This document shows, one piece after another, positions 43,471 through 52,654 of a stretch of 64,000 nt of DNA. Each line of letters starts with the position of its first letter. The stretch's first letter is position 1. The notes under the pieces were generated by a model. The model saw nothing but the letters and a program-made list of their open reading frames with translations. It had not been told where the DNA came from and searched no databases. Source of the stretch: Veillonellaceae bacterium (GTDB lineage: Bacteria; Bacillota; Negativicutes; Veillonellales; Dialisteraceae). The translations under genes were made by a program, and so were the position numbers. The stretch covers positions 1,568,501 to 1,632,500 of the forward strand of contig DAJPGA010000001.1 of NCBI GenBank assembly GCA_025992895.1, given 5' to 3'.

Positions 43471-46470
43471 TTATGCCTGGGCAAGTTCAAATATCTCACC
43501 TGATTTGAGATAGATGAACTTGCCCGTATTTTTTTCTTCCCCGATGCGCTTTGCAATCTTCATCGTCTGTGCATGACAGGTGAAGAGGAAGATCTGCTGT
43601 GTTTTTCCGAGATCCATCAGGAAACGCAGTGTGTCTTCCTGACGCTTCTCGTCAAATCTGACGAAAATATCATCCAGGACAATGGGAAGCGGTTCAATCT
43701 GCTCACCAAATGACAACGCCATGGAAAGACGGATTGCCAGATAAACCTGGTCTCCTGTTCCTGAGGACCAGATTTTAGGATCCCTCACCTGATTATCCTT
43801 GTCAATAATTCCAATGTCTTTTCCATCACTGGAAACCGTCAATGTATATCTGCCGTGAGTCATTTCGCGCAGGAAGCCATTTGCCTTTTCGATGATCTTC
43901 GGCTGCTTGCCGGACTCGTAAGCTGACTGCGTTTTTTCCAGGACCTTCTCCAGATACATATAGACAAGCCATTCTTCGAGTGCTGATTTAAGTTCAGCCT
44001 CGATTTTTTCTTTTTTCTGAAGCGTTTCAGTGATGGTATTGTCATCGGCCAGCCTGAAGATCTCATTCTCAACTGCGCCCTGATTTTTGCGGAGTTCACC
44101 GAGTTCACTATCTTCCTCGGCAATGCATTTGGAAAGCTCCTGATGCTCGCTCATCCAGTCATCATACTGCCCGGTCTTCAGGGAATCCCATAACTGGATG
44201 AAACTCTCCTCGCTTCCGGCATACAGGCGAAGATCCTGCTGAACCGTTTTCCACTCCTTCAAAATCTGGTCATGGTGTTCATATGCTTCAACCTTTTCAG
44301 CGAACTCTTCCGCATTCTTTGCATTGACCAGATCCATCAGCGCTTTCGCTTCATTCTGGCAGGAATTCCAGGAATCATTCAGCTTTGCCATTTCCTTCTG
44401 ATATGCTTCATGCTGGCGGTTTTTCTCAAGAATCCCCTGCCATTCAAGCATTCTTCTCTGATTCTCTTCATAAATATCGGCAATACTGTCCGGTGTCACA
44501 GGATAATCAATGCCGGAGGACCGGATGATAGATGCCGCCCTCTTGGCAAAAGCATCGAGCTTTGCATCAATATGTTCCAGACGAAGTGCAAGGATCTTTC
44601 CCTTTCCTTCTTCGGAGAAAATTCTCTGCCACTGTTCCTGGAGCAGGGATAAATTTTCAGCATCCGTTTCCGGAAGTTTATTGGCTTTCAGCCATTTGCT
44701 CCACTCCGTATTGATCTGCTGTGCTTTTTCATTGAGCTCTTTGCCCTCTGTAACCCACTTTTCATGCTGGGCCTGCTGCTTGCGCACGGTCTCCCTTTTC
44801 CATGAAACAGCCTGCCTTCTGGCCTGGTCCTTATAGAAATCTGTCCGCTTCTGCTGGACCAGATTCTGGAAAGCCTGGAGATCCTCTACCGATTCAGGAA
44901 CCTGGCCGGGGAAATGGGATGCAATTTCTTTCCGCTTCGCTTCAAGATCGGACAGCTCATCATTATACTTCTGCAGGAGATGTGCTTTTTTATTCACAAT
45001 ATGACTGTTGACCATGAGAGCAACCACGCCAAGAACGATTCCTGCTGCCGCTCCGTAAAGAGCTGCATAACCAATCATGGCCATGTAAAAAGTAACAACG
45101 GAAGCCGCAGAGGCAGCAATAAGGCATATGCCGATCCAGAACCAGGCAGTGTATTTTCTGTCTTTCCTGCTTTGCGCTTCTTCTATCGAATGATTGATAT
45201 CCGTTCTCTGATGCAGGATTCCTTCAAGGCTCTTGGCCATTTCCTCAAAGTTTTTCCACTCGTTTTCGCTTTGTTCCGTATCGGAATTTTCCGGCTCATC
45301 TTCCAGCTGTTCGACTTCAGGCTCTCTCTGCTGCCAAAAATACAGCTCGTTTTTCCTGACGCCTACACTTTGTGCTAAACGGCGGCCTTCTTCCCAATTG
45401 ACATTGACGCATGGTTCCTTTAAATCCAGAGGATGATCCCAAAGCGGCAGCTGGTAACCCATATTGACGAAATCAATCTCCCAGTTCTTATGCTCTTTTT
45501 CAAGACGATCTGCATCTTCTATTGTCTGACGCCACTGTCCGATATCTACATAGAGCTTTTCAAGTTCGTCCGCCATGCCCGCCCAGGGAATGACCTTCTC
45601 TTTTTCAATCGGTGTATATTCATCAAGCTTTGCCTGAAGGGACTCTTTTTGATCATGAATGCTCTTCATACGGTTCATGATCTCGTTCCACTTGTCTTTT
45701 CCGTTCGTCGGGAACATTTTGACCTGCATGGACAAATCCAGCTGTCTTTTAATCTCGCAGGCCCTTTTATAATATTCCCAGGCGCCCAGCCTTTTCTCTA
45801 ATGTTTTATCTTTCTCTTTATCCGCATTCAGCTTTTGCTGAAGTTCTTCAATCTGTTTCTTCAGCAGATCCTGCTTTTTCTGCAGATCGGAAAAGTCTTT
45901 TTCCTGATTGGCCAAAGCATCAAGCTGCTGGCTGACATCATCGAGCTCCCCAATCAGTAAATTAATCTTTCTCTTTCCCTGCGGAGAAGAAACCAGCAAC
46001 TTTTCCTTATTGTCATGAGCCAGTTTCTTTACTGTAGAAATTTTATCTCCGCCCTGCAGCATGAAAAAACGGCTTCTTACAGAGTCATTGGACAAGAAAG
46101 ACAAGCCTTGCAGATCTTCAAGACCTATAGCAAAAATCTTTTCATACATAAAGCGGTTCAAGCCATGCCACCACAGGGCTGGAAGTTCTTCCTCAAATTT
46201 TACATGGTCTGCATTTTCAAACCAGCGTTCCTTTTCGTCACGGATAACCTTGTATTCCTGTCCATCCGATCTGACAAATGTAATACTTCCTGTCTTGCCC
46301 TGCCACTTTCCTCTGCCGTAACCAAATATCATGTCACGGATAAAGCGGAGCATGGTGGTCTTGCCGCTCTCATTTTCTCCCATAATGACATTGAGTGAAT
46401 TTTGAGAGGGCTTCCAGGATGCTTTCCTGTATATGCCATAATGGTCCAACCGCAAATCAATGATCTTCAT
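43471..46470 (-). CDS. yhaN: YhaN-like SMC/SbcC-type ATPase
   Basis: 999 residues, ATG at 46468-46470. Walker A GENESGKTT is at 31-39, followed by MLRFIRDMIFGYGRGKWQGKTG. A long Glu/Lys/Gln coiled coil follows. In the middle (about 440-495) lie two hydrophobic helices, a YhaN feature that separates it from true SbcC. The end has IWSSGTGDQVYLAIRLSMALSFGE (signature) and LPIVLDDIFVRFD (Walker B). It most likely forms, with the nuclease encoded upstream (14-base overlap), an Mre11-Rad50-like DNA end-processing complex. The precise role in cells is poorly known. Confidence 0.88.
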   Translation of the reverse strand: MKIIDLRLDHYGIYRKASWKPSQNSLNVIMGENESGKTTMLRFIRDMIFGYGRGKWQGKTGSITFVRSDGQEYKVIRDEKERWFENADHVKFEEELPALWWHGLNRFMYEKIFAIGLEDLQGLSFLSNDSVRSRFFMLQGGDKISTVKKLAHDNKEKLLVSSPQGKRKINLLIGELDDVSQQLDALANQEKDFSDLQKKQDLLKKQIEELQQKLNADKEKDKTLEKRLGAWEYYKRACEIKRQLDLSMQVKMFPTNGKDKWNEIMNRMKSIHDQKESLQAKLDEYTPIEKEKVIPWAGMADELEKLYVDIGQWRQTIEDADRLEKEHKNWEIDFVNMGYQLPLWDHPLDLKEPCVNVNWEEGRRLAQSVGVRKNELYFWQQREPEVEQLEDEPENSDTEQSENEWKNFEEMAKSLEGILHQRTDINHSIEEAQSRKDRKYTAWFWIGICLIAASAASVVTFYMAMIGYAALYGAAAGIVLGVVALMVNSHIVNKKAHLLQKYNDELSDLEAKRKEIASHFPGQVPESVEDLQAFQNLVQQKRTDFYKDQARRQAVSWKRETVRKQQAQHEKWVTEGKELNEKAQQINTEWSKWLKANKLPETDAENLSLLQEQWQRIFSEEGKGKILALRLEHIDAKLDAFAKRAASIIRSSGIDYPVTPDSIADIYEENQRRMLEWQGILEKNRQHEAYQKEMAKLNDSWNSCQNEAKALMDLVNAKNAEEFAEKVEAYEHHDQILKEWKTVQQDLRLYAGSEESFIQLWDSLKTGQYDDWMSEHQELSKCIAEEDSELGELRKNQGAVENEIFRLADDNTITETLQKKEKIEAELKSALEEWLVYMYLEKVLEKTQSAYESGKQPKIIEKANGFLREMTHGRYTLTVSSDGKDIGIIDKDNQVRDPKIWSSGTGDQVYLAIRLSMALSFGEQIEPLPIVLDDIFVRFDEKRQEDTLRFLMDLGKTQQIFLFTCHAQTMKIAKRIGEEKNTGKFIYLKSGEIFELAQA

Positions 46471-47737
46471 TATTTGCTTCCTCCTCAGTCAGCATCTCAG
46501 CGCCTAAGAGCTCTGCCTTTCGAAAAGCACGGACAAGAATATCATCATTGAGTGATTTGATTAACTTGCTGTACCTCATGATTTCTGGCTGTTCTTCAAC
46601 TATATTTCTTAATGCCTTTTTCTTTTCCTCGGCAGGAAGATCATTCCAGATGTCATACGTACGAAGGTACGTGCCGACAATATCTGGTATCTGTCTTCTT
46701 TCTTTCAAATTGATATCCGGACGTGTATTATCATCGATTTTAATGAAATACGCAAAAAGGAATCTGAATTGTTCTTTTTCATTCAATGTCTGGAGAATAT
46801 ATTCCTGCCCATCATCGCTTGATACCATCTCATGCAGAGGACCGCTTCCTGTAAGTACAATACGCACCATGCTTGGTCTGCCCGTAAGTTCTTTAAGGCC
46901 GGCTCTTCTTCTGGATATTTCGGTAATAAGCTCTCCAATCTGCTTTAAATTGGATATATCTATGACCATATCCATCCATCGTATAACGTCTGATTCAATG
47001 AATTTCAGCGTAACAGTCCCATAAGCGCCCACATCGACAAGGTAACAGCCCCTCGGCCCTATTTCGCTTATATTAAGTCCCTGGATATTGCCGGGATACA
47101 CGACATACGGTTTTACTGACAAAGTTTTTCTTGTGTGTATATGACCCAGTGCCCAGTAATCAATCCCGGAATTCTTAAGTTCTTCAATCGTGCAGGGCGC
47201 ATAATTCCCCGATGCTGCCCCGACATCTGTATGGAGCATGCCGATTGCAAATCCGTCTTCCGGATTATGATGAAACCCTTGAGCTAGATCAGTCCCCACA
47301 TGTCTTGTCTTGTAGCTGATTCCATAAATAGTTGCAGCTTTTTCTCCATCTTTCATCAATGGCAGAGCCTGCACTTCGCTGGAGGAGAAAATATGCACCA
47401 TATCTGGCAGCGGGATATCGGCACGCCAGGCCTCTTCCGGATCGTGATTTCCATGTACTATAAAAGTTTCAATGCCATTTTCAGCCGCACGATACAATTC
47501 ACGGGCAAAGGCCATTTGCGCTGCCAAACTATGATGATCACTATTATATACATCACCGGAAATCAAAATAGCATCTACCCGGTTATCGATCGCAGCGTCC
47601 ACAACCTTTTCAAATGCCTTAAAGGTCGATTTGCTGATTTGTTCATTCCATGGACCACTGCCGCCAAGGCGTACATCTCCAAATGGTTCGCCTAAGTGCA
47701 AGTCGGCACAATGTATAAAAGAAAAGTGCTTTCCCAT
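46457..47737 (-). CDS. yhaO: YhaO-like SbcD/Mre11-type nuclease
   Basis: 426 residues, ATG at 47735-47737 with SD AGGAGG. Calcineurin-like phosphoesterase motifs are complete: FIHCADLHLGEPF, ISGDVYNSD, VHGNHDPEEAW, and WALGHIHTR; His and Asp metal ligands are all present. Family members cut DNA ends and hairpins. The neighbour yhaN supplies the ATPase. The upstream gap (47738-48012) contains a structured region described separately. Confidence 0.92.
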   Translation of the reverse strand: MGKHFSFIHCADLHLGEPFGDVRLGGSGPWNEQISKSTFKAFEKVVDAAIDNRVDAILISGDVYNSDHHSLAAQMAFARELYRAAENGIETFIVHGNHDPEEAWRADIPLPDMVHIFSSSEVQALPLMKDGEKAATIYGISYKTRHVGTDLAQGFHHNPEDGFAIGMLHTDVGAASGNYAPCTIEELKNSGIDYWALGHIHTRKTLSVKPYVVYPGNIQGLNISEIGPRGCYLVDVGAYGTVTLKFIESDVIRWMDMVIDISNLKQIGELITEISRRRAGLKELTGRPSMVRIVLTGSGPLHEMVSSDDGQEYILQTLNEKEQFRFLFAYFIKIDDNTRPDINLKERRQIPDIVGTYLRTYDIWNDLPAEEKKKALRNIVEEQPEIMRYSKLIKSLNDDILVRAFRKAELLGAEMLTEEEANNEDH

Positions 47738-47838
47738 GAGTCCTCCTGATAAAACACAAATTTTCTTTATTCTAACACAAATCTAAGCCGCAACATTTAA
47801 AAGTTGCTTTTATTTATCTAGAATTTGAACTTTCTCTG

Positions 47839-47930
47839 ATACCAGGGTGCTTATTTTCAGATACGTATCCAATCAGCACCTGTCATTCTTCCTGAAGGGG
47901 AGTGACTGGTGCCGGATCGGTTCCTGGTAT
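47839..47930 (-). ncRNA. Possible structured leader upstream of yhaO-yhaN
   Basis: On the - strand ATACCAGG (47923-47930) and CCTGGTAT (47839-47846) close a 92-base element. Inside, GCACC (47908-47912) can pair with GGTGC (47876-47880), helped by GTCA/TGAC within; the same GGTGC can instead pair with a second GCACC (47846-47850). Two exclusive folds are possible, as in riboswitches. I cannot match it to any known riboswitch class. It lies between a T-run and the yhaO gene; real function unproven. Confidence 0.35.
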
Positions 47931-47931
47931 T

Positions 47932-47957
47932 GAAAAAAACTGACCTCTGCCTGTCAG
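47932..47957 (-). terminator. Weak terminator after yrzB
   Basis: CTGAC (47940-47944) and GTCAG (47953-47957) form a 5-bp stem, followed on the - strand by seven T. Too short to be a strong terminator, but well placed to end the alaS-ireB-ruvX-yrzB transcript. Confidence 0.45.
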
Positions 47958-48012
47958 AACAACATCTAACATTCAGTGATCAGCCATTTCAATTTATGCC
48001 ATTTAATGATAA

Positions 48013-48276
48013 TTACATGGCATTATAGATTTCAGCGACAGCGTCATATTCTTCATCAGTTGGAGATACGTAAACGACTTCTCCGTCCTGATCCTTGTCA
48101 ATTCTGGCTAATATGATATCGGGTTCTTCTTCAGAATCCATACTTTCAGGAATCGATACCAGAACGGCAAATTCCTTGCCGTCGAACGGTATTACCATAT
48201 CCTGTACAAAATCTCTGGAATTCCCTTCCGTATCGTCGATTGTCACGATGATTGATTCTTCGGTTTTATTTTCCAT
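48013..48276 (-). CDS. yrzB: YrzB-like DUF1292 protein
   Basis: Start set at ATG 48274-48276 with AAAGGA seven bases upstream; the longer frame to 48303 overlaps ruvX. 87 residues, acidic, with the DUF1292 pattern IVTIDDTEGNSRDFVQD, and VYVSPTDEEYDAVAEIYNAM at the end. The function is unknown in all species, but the alaS-ireB-ruvX-yrzB order is conserved across Firmicutes, which supports the call. Confidence 0.9.
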   Translation of the reverse strand: MENKTEESIIVTIDDTEGNSRDFVQDMVIPFDGKEFAVLVSIPESMDSEEEPDIILARIDKDQDGEVVYVSPTDEEYDAVAEIYNAM

Positions 48277-48286
48277 AATGTATCCT

Positions 48287-48718
48287 TTACTTTTTCCCGC
48301 CATTCAGAGCGAGATAATGCAGGTAATCCTCGAGAATAACTACTGCTGCCATTTTATCAATAACTTTTTTCCGCTTCTTCCTGCTCACATTCGCAGCAAT
48401 CAGCTCTTTTTGCGCCATAACAGTTGTAAGCCTTTCATCCCAGAATCTCCAGGGAATGTCAGGAAAGGCTTCTTCCAGTTCATGGGCAAATTCTTCAGTA
48501 CGTTCGGCGCGCATACCTTTAGTCCCGTTCATGTTTAAAGGCAGGCCCAATACGAACTCTTCCACTTTATACTGATCCGTGAGCTCCCGAAGTCTTGCGA
48601 AATCCTTTTCTCTCGTAGTATGCCGGATGGTTTCAACTCCCTGAGCTGTCCAGCCAAAAAGGTCACTTACAGCAACGCCGATTGTTTGAGAACCAACATC
48701 AAGACTCATAATACGCAT
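48287..48718 (-). CDS. ruvX: RuvX/YqgF RNase H-like nuclease
   Basis: 143 residues. The RNase H-fold start [19 protein letters not shown], the middle [24 protein letters not shown] and the end [17 protein letters not shown] match YqgF, with Asp and Glu at the metal positions. The family is linked to Holliday junction resolution or to pre-16S rRNA 5' maturation. It is one base from ireB's stop region. Confidence 0.95.
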   Translation of the reverse strand: MRIMSLDVGSQTIGVAVSDLFGWTAQGVETIRHTTREKDFARLRELTDQYKVEEFVLGLPLNMNGTKGMRAERTEEFAHELEEAFPDIPWRFWDERLTTVMAQKELIAANVSRKKRKKVIDKMAAVVILEDYLHYLALNGGKK

Positions 48719-48719
48719 A

Positions 48720-48986
48720 TCAGAGACCCTTATGCTTTATATAGAATCTGACTAATTCTTCTACAAGCTCATCTCTTTCAATGCCCGAGATAAGCTTTCT
48801 TGCATCATGCCTGCTGGTAATATATGTCGGTTCTCCAGATACCAAATATCCGACAAGCTGAACGGTTGGATTATGCCCGGCTTCCTTAAGAGCAGCATAC
48901 ACTTCCTGCAAAATCATAGATGCCTGTGTGTTTTCACCTTCGTCGGCATTTTTATTAAATAAAATTGTTTCATCAGAGACTGACAT
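48720..48986 (-). CDS. ireB: IreB-family regulatory protein (DUF965, YrzL)
   Basis: 88 residues, ATG at 48984-48986, SD AAGGAGGG. The pattern [40 protein letters not shown] is the IreB hallmark. In Enterococcus IreB is phosphorylated on N-terminal Thr by the kinase IreK and lowers cephalosporin resistance; here the N-terminus has Ser2, Ser4 and Thr7 as possible sites. No PASTA kinase gene is in this window. It lies between alaS and ruvX, the usual location. Confidence 0.93.
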   Translation of the reverse strand: MSVSDETILFNKNADEGENTQASMILQEVYAALKEAGHNPTVQLVGYLVSGEPTYITSRHDARKLISGIERDELVEELVRFYIKHKGL

Positions 48987-48998
48987 ATATATCCCTCC

Positions 48999-51608
48999 TT
49001 AATCAAGCATTCCAGAAATAATTTTAACTCCCTGGGCAACAGCATCTGCAAGCTTGGATACATCCTTGCCGCCTGCCTGCGCATTAGCCGGCTTTCCGCC
49101 GCCGCCACCGCCGCAGATCTTGGCAGCCTGGGAAATGACCTTGCCCATATGGATACCTGCTTTAACTGCATCTGGTGAAGCCATGCCTACCAGATTGACC
49201 TTATCGCCTGCAGCTGTTCCGAGTATGACAGCAGAAACAGGAAGCTTGGCTTTTACAAAATCTGCAGCTTCACGCAATTCATCCATATTATCGACATGAA
49301 CAACTGCACCCAGTATGGAAACTCCATTTTTAACTTCAGCATTCTTAATCAAATCTTTGAGCTCATCCTGGACCTTGTTTTTCTTAAGGGCGGATAATTC
49401 ATGTTCGGCATCTTTCAGTTCTGCCTGCAGTTTTTCAATGCGTTCCAGGATCCCGGTGCTGTTTGATTTCAGTGCATCTGCTGCAGAATTGATAAGCTTT
49501 CTGTCTTCCTGCATCATTTCATAAGAAGCCCAGCCTGTGACAGCTTCAATTCTTCTGACACCGGATCCGATGCCGGACTCTCCGATAATTCTGAAGGATC
49601 CTAATTCTCCGGTATTGGATACGTGCGTACCGCCGCATAATTCCTTGCTGAATTCACCGACGGAAACGACACGGACGATATCGCCGTATTTTTCTCCGAA
49701 AAGCGCCATTGCTCCCAGATTTTTAGCTTCATCAATCGGCATTTCATTAATGGACACAGCTGTGTTCTTGATAATTTCAGCATTGACGATATCTTCAACT
49801 TCCCTGATCTGCTTTGCAGATAATGCTTCCGGCCAGGTGAAGTCGAATCTCAGTCTGTCAGGAAGCACCAGTGAACCTGCCTGGTTGACCTGATCACCGA
49901 GTACTCTTCTAAGTGCAGCCTGCAGCATATGCGTGCCTGTATGGTTTCTGGCCAGTTTTTCACGTCTGTCGCGGTCTACGACTACGTTGACCTCTTCGCC
50001 TGCACGAATGATGCCTTCTTTAACTTCACCGATAATGTAGGTGATTCCATCAGGAAGCTTCTTGGTATTTTCAACAATAATGGAACCTTCAGCTCCGGTA
50101 ATGATGCCTGTATCACCAATTTGTCCGCCGCCTTCAGCGTGGAAAGGAGTATTGAGAAGGATTGCTGTGATTTCTGTACCATCTGCGGCAGAGGTAAGTT
50201 CCTTGCCATCTTTGCCTACGAGAAGGAGCTTCGTTGTCCCGTCTTCATCAATGGTTGATAATGAAGAAATATCCAGTTTCGTCGTATCAGGCGTTGCCAC
50301 CTTGGCAGAAACCTTAGCGCGGGCTGCTCTTGCTCTTTCCTTCTGTTCAGCCATTGCAGCTTCAAAACCGGCCTTATCAACAGAAAGTCCCTTTTCAGCG
50401 GCGATTTCCTGTGTCAGTTCCCATGGGAATCCATAGGTATCATATAATTTGAAAACGCGCTCCCCGGAAATATTTTTTTCATGATGTTTCTGTGTATCTT
50501 CTATCATCTCGGAAAGAAGATCAATGCCTGCATTCAATGTTGTCTGGAATCTTTCTTCTTCCATTCCAGCTACTTTCTTAATGTATGCCTGTTTATCCAG
50601 CAATTCCGGATAGGCAGGTTTCATCATATCGATGACTACATCGATCATATGGCCCATGAATGGATCCTGAATTCCGAGAAGTTTTCCGAAACGTACAGCA
50701 CGTCTTAGGATTCTGCGAAGTACATAGCCTCTTCCTTCATTGGAAGGCAGGATGCCGTCAGCAATCATATTGGTAATGGCTCTGGCATGATCCGAAATAA
50801 CTTTCAATGCAACATCGCTCTGTGCACTGTTTCCATAGGAAACACCGGAAAGAGTGGATGCTTCTTCAATGATTGGGAAGAACAGGTCCGTTTCGAAATT
50901 GTTTTTCTTGTGCTGCAGTACAGCGGCAAGACGTTCCAGACCTGCACCGGTATCAATGTTTTTCTTCGCCAGCGGAAGATAGGATCCGTCCTTCTGACGG
51001 TCATACTGGCTGAATACCAGGTTCCAGATTTCAAGGAAACGATCACCGTCTCCGCCCATCTGATTTTCCGGGTCTGTTCCGAATTCTTCTCCCTGATCGA
51101 AGAAAATTTCAGAATCAGGGCCGCACGGGCCTTCACCGATTTCCCAGAAATTATCTGCAAGAGGATAAATATGATTTTCCGGCAGCCCGATCATCGTATG
51201 CCAGTAATCATAAGCTTCCTTATCATCCGGATAAATTGTGACATACAGGCGGGAGCTGTCGAGTTTGATTACTTCAGTAAGGAATTCCCATGCCCAAGAA
51301 ATAGCTTCCTTCTTGAAATAATCGCCAAACGAGAAGTTTCCCAGCATTTCGAAGAATGTATGGTGTCTTGCAGTATGTCCTACATTTTCGATATCACCAG
51401 TACGGATGCACTTCTGGCTTGTTGTGATTCTATGTCTCGGCGGTTCAACCTTGCCTGTGAAAAACGGTTTTAATGGTGCCATTCCGGCGCCGATCAGCAA
51501 AAGACTCGGGTCATCCTTAGGAATCAAGGAAAAACTCTTTAATCTAAGATGATCTTTTTTATTTTCAAAAAACGAAAGATACGACTCGCGAATATCATTG
51601 CCCTTCAT
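48999..51608 (-). CDS. alaS: Alanyl-tRNA synthetase
   Basis: 869 residues, ATG at 51606-51608 with SD AAGGGGG. Catalytic core (RESYLSFFENKKDHLRLKSFSL at the start, RHHTFFEMLGNFSFGDYFKKEA), a helical tRNA domain, an editing domain with zinc residues HTGTHML and ELCGGTHVSNTGE, and a C-terminal oligomerisation part with a GGGGGKPANAQAGGKD end. It charges tRNA-Ala and hydrolyses mischarged Ser or Gly. Its leader is short and holds no T-box, unlike serS here. Confidence 0.98.
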   Translation of the reverse strand: MKGNDIRESYLSFFENKKDHLRLKSFSLIPKDDPSLLLIGAGMAPLKPFFTGKVEPPRHRITTSQKCIRTGDIENVGHTARHHTFFEMLGNFSFGDYFKKEAISWAWEFLTEVIKLDSSRLYVTIYPDDKEAYDYWHTMIGLPENHIYPLADNFWEIGEGPCGPDSEIFFDQGEEFGTDPENQMGGDGDRFLEIWNLVFSQYDRQKDGSYLPLAKKNIDTGAGLERLAAVLQHKKNNFETDLFFPIIEEASTLSGVSYGNSAQSDVALKVISDHARAITNMIADGILPSNEGRGYVLRRILRRAVRFGKLLGIQDPFMGHMIDVVIDMMKPAYPELLDKQAYIKKVAGMEEERFQTTLNAGIDLLSEMIEDTQKHHEKNISGERVFKLYDTYGFPWELTQEIAAEKGLSVDKAGFEAAMAEQKERARAARAKVSAKVATPDTTKLDISSLSTIDEDGTTKLLLVGKDGKELTSAADGTEITAILLNTPFHAEGGGQIGDTGIITGAEGSIIVENTKKLPDGITYIIGEVKEGIIRAGEEVNVVVDRDRREKLARNHTGTHMLQAALRRVLGDQVNQAGSLVLPDRLRFDFTWPEALSAKQIREVEDIVNAEIIKNTAVSINEMPIDEAKNLGAMALFGEKYGDIVRVVSVGEFSKELCGGTHVSNTGELGSFRIIGESGIGSGVRRIEAVTGWASYEMMQEDRKLINSAADALKSNSTGILERIEKLQAELKDAEHELSALKKNKVQDELKDLIKNAEVKNGVSILGAVVHVDNMDELREAADFVKAKLPVSAVILGTAAGDKVNLVGMASPDAVKAGIHMGKVISQAAKICGGGGGGKPANAQAGGKDVSKLADAVAQGVKIISGMLD

Positions 51609-51637
51609 GATAGACCCCCTTAATTAATTGCCCCTTC

Positions 51638-51676
51638 ATTATATATGACTTGCCTAATCCATGCAAATATGGATTA
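51638..51676 (-). promoter_or_regulatory. alaS promoter with an inverted repeat over the -35
   Basis: TTGCAT (51661-51666) and TATAAT (51638-51643) on the - strand, spacer 17. TAATCCAT (51655-51662) and ATGGATTA (51669-51676) form a perfect 8-bp inverted repeat over the -35 box, which could be an operator or a chance palindrome. Confidence 0.6.
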
Positions 51677-51733
51677 GCATACTTCACGTGATTAAGCCCA
51701 ATCTCTTTGAGAAACGAAATGATAAGATCATTC

Positions 51734-52489
51734 TTATAGACGTATGACCGCCAATTGCTTTCCTAAATCCCTGTACCGGATTTCATCATACTCTCCATAA
51801 AGAATCTCTTCTCCATCTCCTGCTTCCGCTTCTACCTTCCCTGTCGGGTCAATAAAGAGAGAATGCCCGCCAAGCTTGAGCCCGTGGTACTCTCCTGCCA
51901 TATTGACCGCGCAGACGCAGATCCCGTTCTCTATAGCCCTGGCTCTTGTAAGGACTTCCCATTGAGGAATATGGACAGCAGACCAGGAAGCCGGAGCCAA
52001 TACTAATGTCACTCCGCTCTTTGCCATTTTTCTCCACATTCTCGGAAAATAGAACTCATAGCATACAGCCATTCCTGTTTTGACACCGTTGATTTCAGTA
52101 TTCATCAAACTGTTTCCGGGGACCATCAATTTTGATTCCTCATATCCGTAAAACAGGTGACGCTTGCTGTACTGTGCCTGGATTTCCCCATTCGGGCCGA
52201 AAACAATCCCCATGTTGCTAATCTTGCCATTGACTTCAACAGGAAGCGTCCCTGCTTCCAAAGTAACATGATGATAATTGGCGAACGAGGATAATCCTGA
52301 AATCAAACTATCTCCAAGCCTTGTTGCATTTTTATCTAAATTGTGAAAATCATATCCGATTGTCCACAATTCCGGCAGCACCAGGACATCGCTGTTTGGA
52401 ACCGCTTGTTCCAAGAGCTGGAATGCATGCCGTATATTTCTGTCTTTCTGCCCTGAGTCAACTTCCATTTGGATCATGGCTATTTTCAT
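51734..52489 (-). CDS. Carbon-nitrogen hydrolase (omega-amidase-like)
   Basis: Start set at ATG 52487-52489, because the family begins MKIAMIQ; an ATG 18 bases earlier is also possible, and neither has a strong SD. 251 residues. Nitrilase triad: Glu40 (VLVLPELW), Lys109 (YSKRHLF) and Cys143 (AVCYEFYFPR). The type with FGPNGEI and YSKRHLF resembles Nit2/YafV-like omega-amidases, which hydrolyse alpha-keto-glutaramate or similar amides. Substrate not proven. It stands between alaS and an NlpC/P60 gene with a terminator upstream. Confidence 0.85.
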   Translation of the reverse strand: MKIAMIQMEVDSGQKDRNIRHAFQLLEQAVPNSDVLVLPELWTIGYDFHNLDKNATRLGDSLISGLSSFANYHHVTLEAGTLPVEVNGKISNMGIVFGPNGEIQAQYSKRHLFYGYEESKLMVPGNSLMNTEINGVKTGMAVCYEFYFPRMWRKMAKSGVTLVLAPASWSAVHIPQWEVLTRARAIENGICVCAVNMAGEYHGLKLGGHSLFIDPTGKVEAEAGDGEEILYGEYDEIRYRDLGKQLAVIRL

Positions 52490-52540
52490 AAGAGCTGCAC
52501 CATCCATTAATATTCATAAATTTAATATTCATCAATCATT

Positions 52541-52578
52541 GTAAAAAGGCTGTAGCAAAACAAAAAATCTACAGCCTT
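52541..52578 (-). terminator. Terminator after the NlpC/P60 gene
   Basis: AAGGCTGTAG (52546-52555) pairs with CTACAGCCTT (52569-52578), loop of 13; five T follow on the - strand. The core resembles the terminator after the CBS gene (GGCTGTGA). Confidence 0.88.
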
Positions 52579-52654
52579 ATTTCAACATTACTTTATTTTC
52601 CGTTTCTTGATTCAGTTATTTCATGGGTTTGCCAGTCAGAAATGCACCGTCCCG

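Noticed and set aside
50787..51473. 228-residue + strand frame opposite alaS
   Set aside because: Antisense shadow of a fully conserved alaS; no start signal or recognisable motif.
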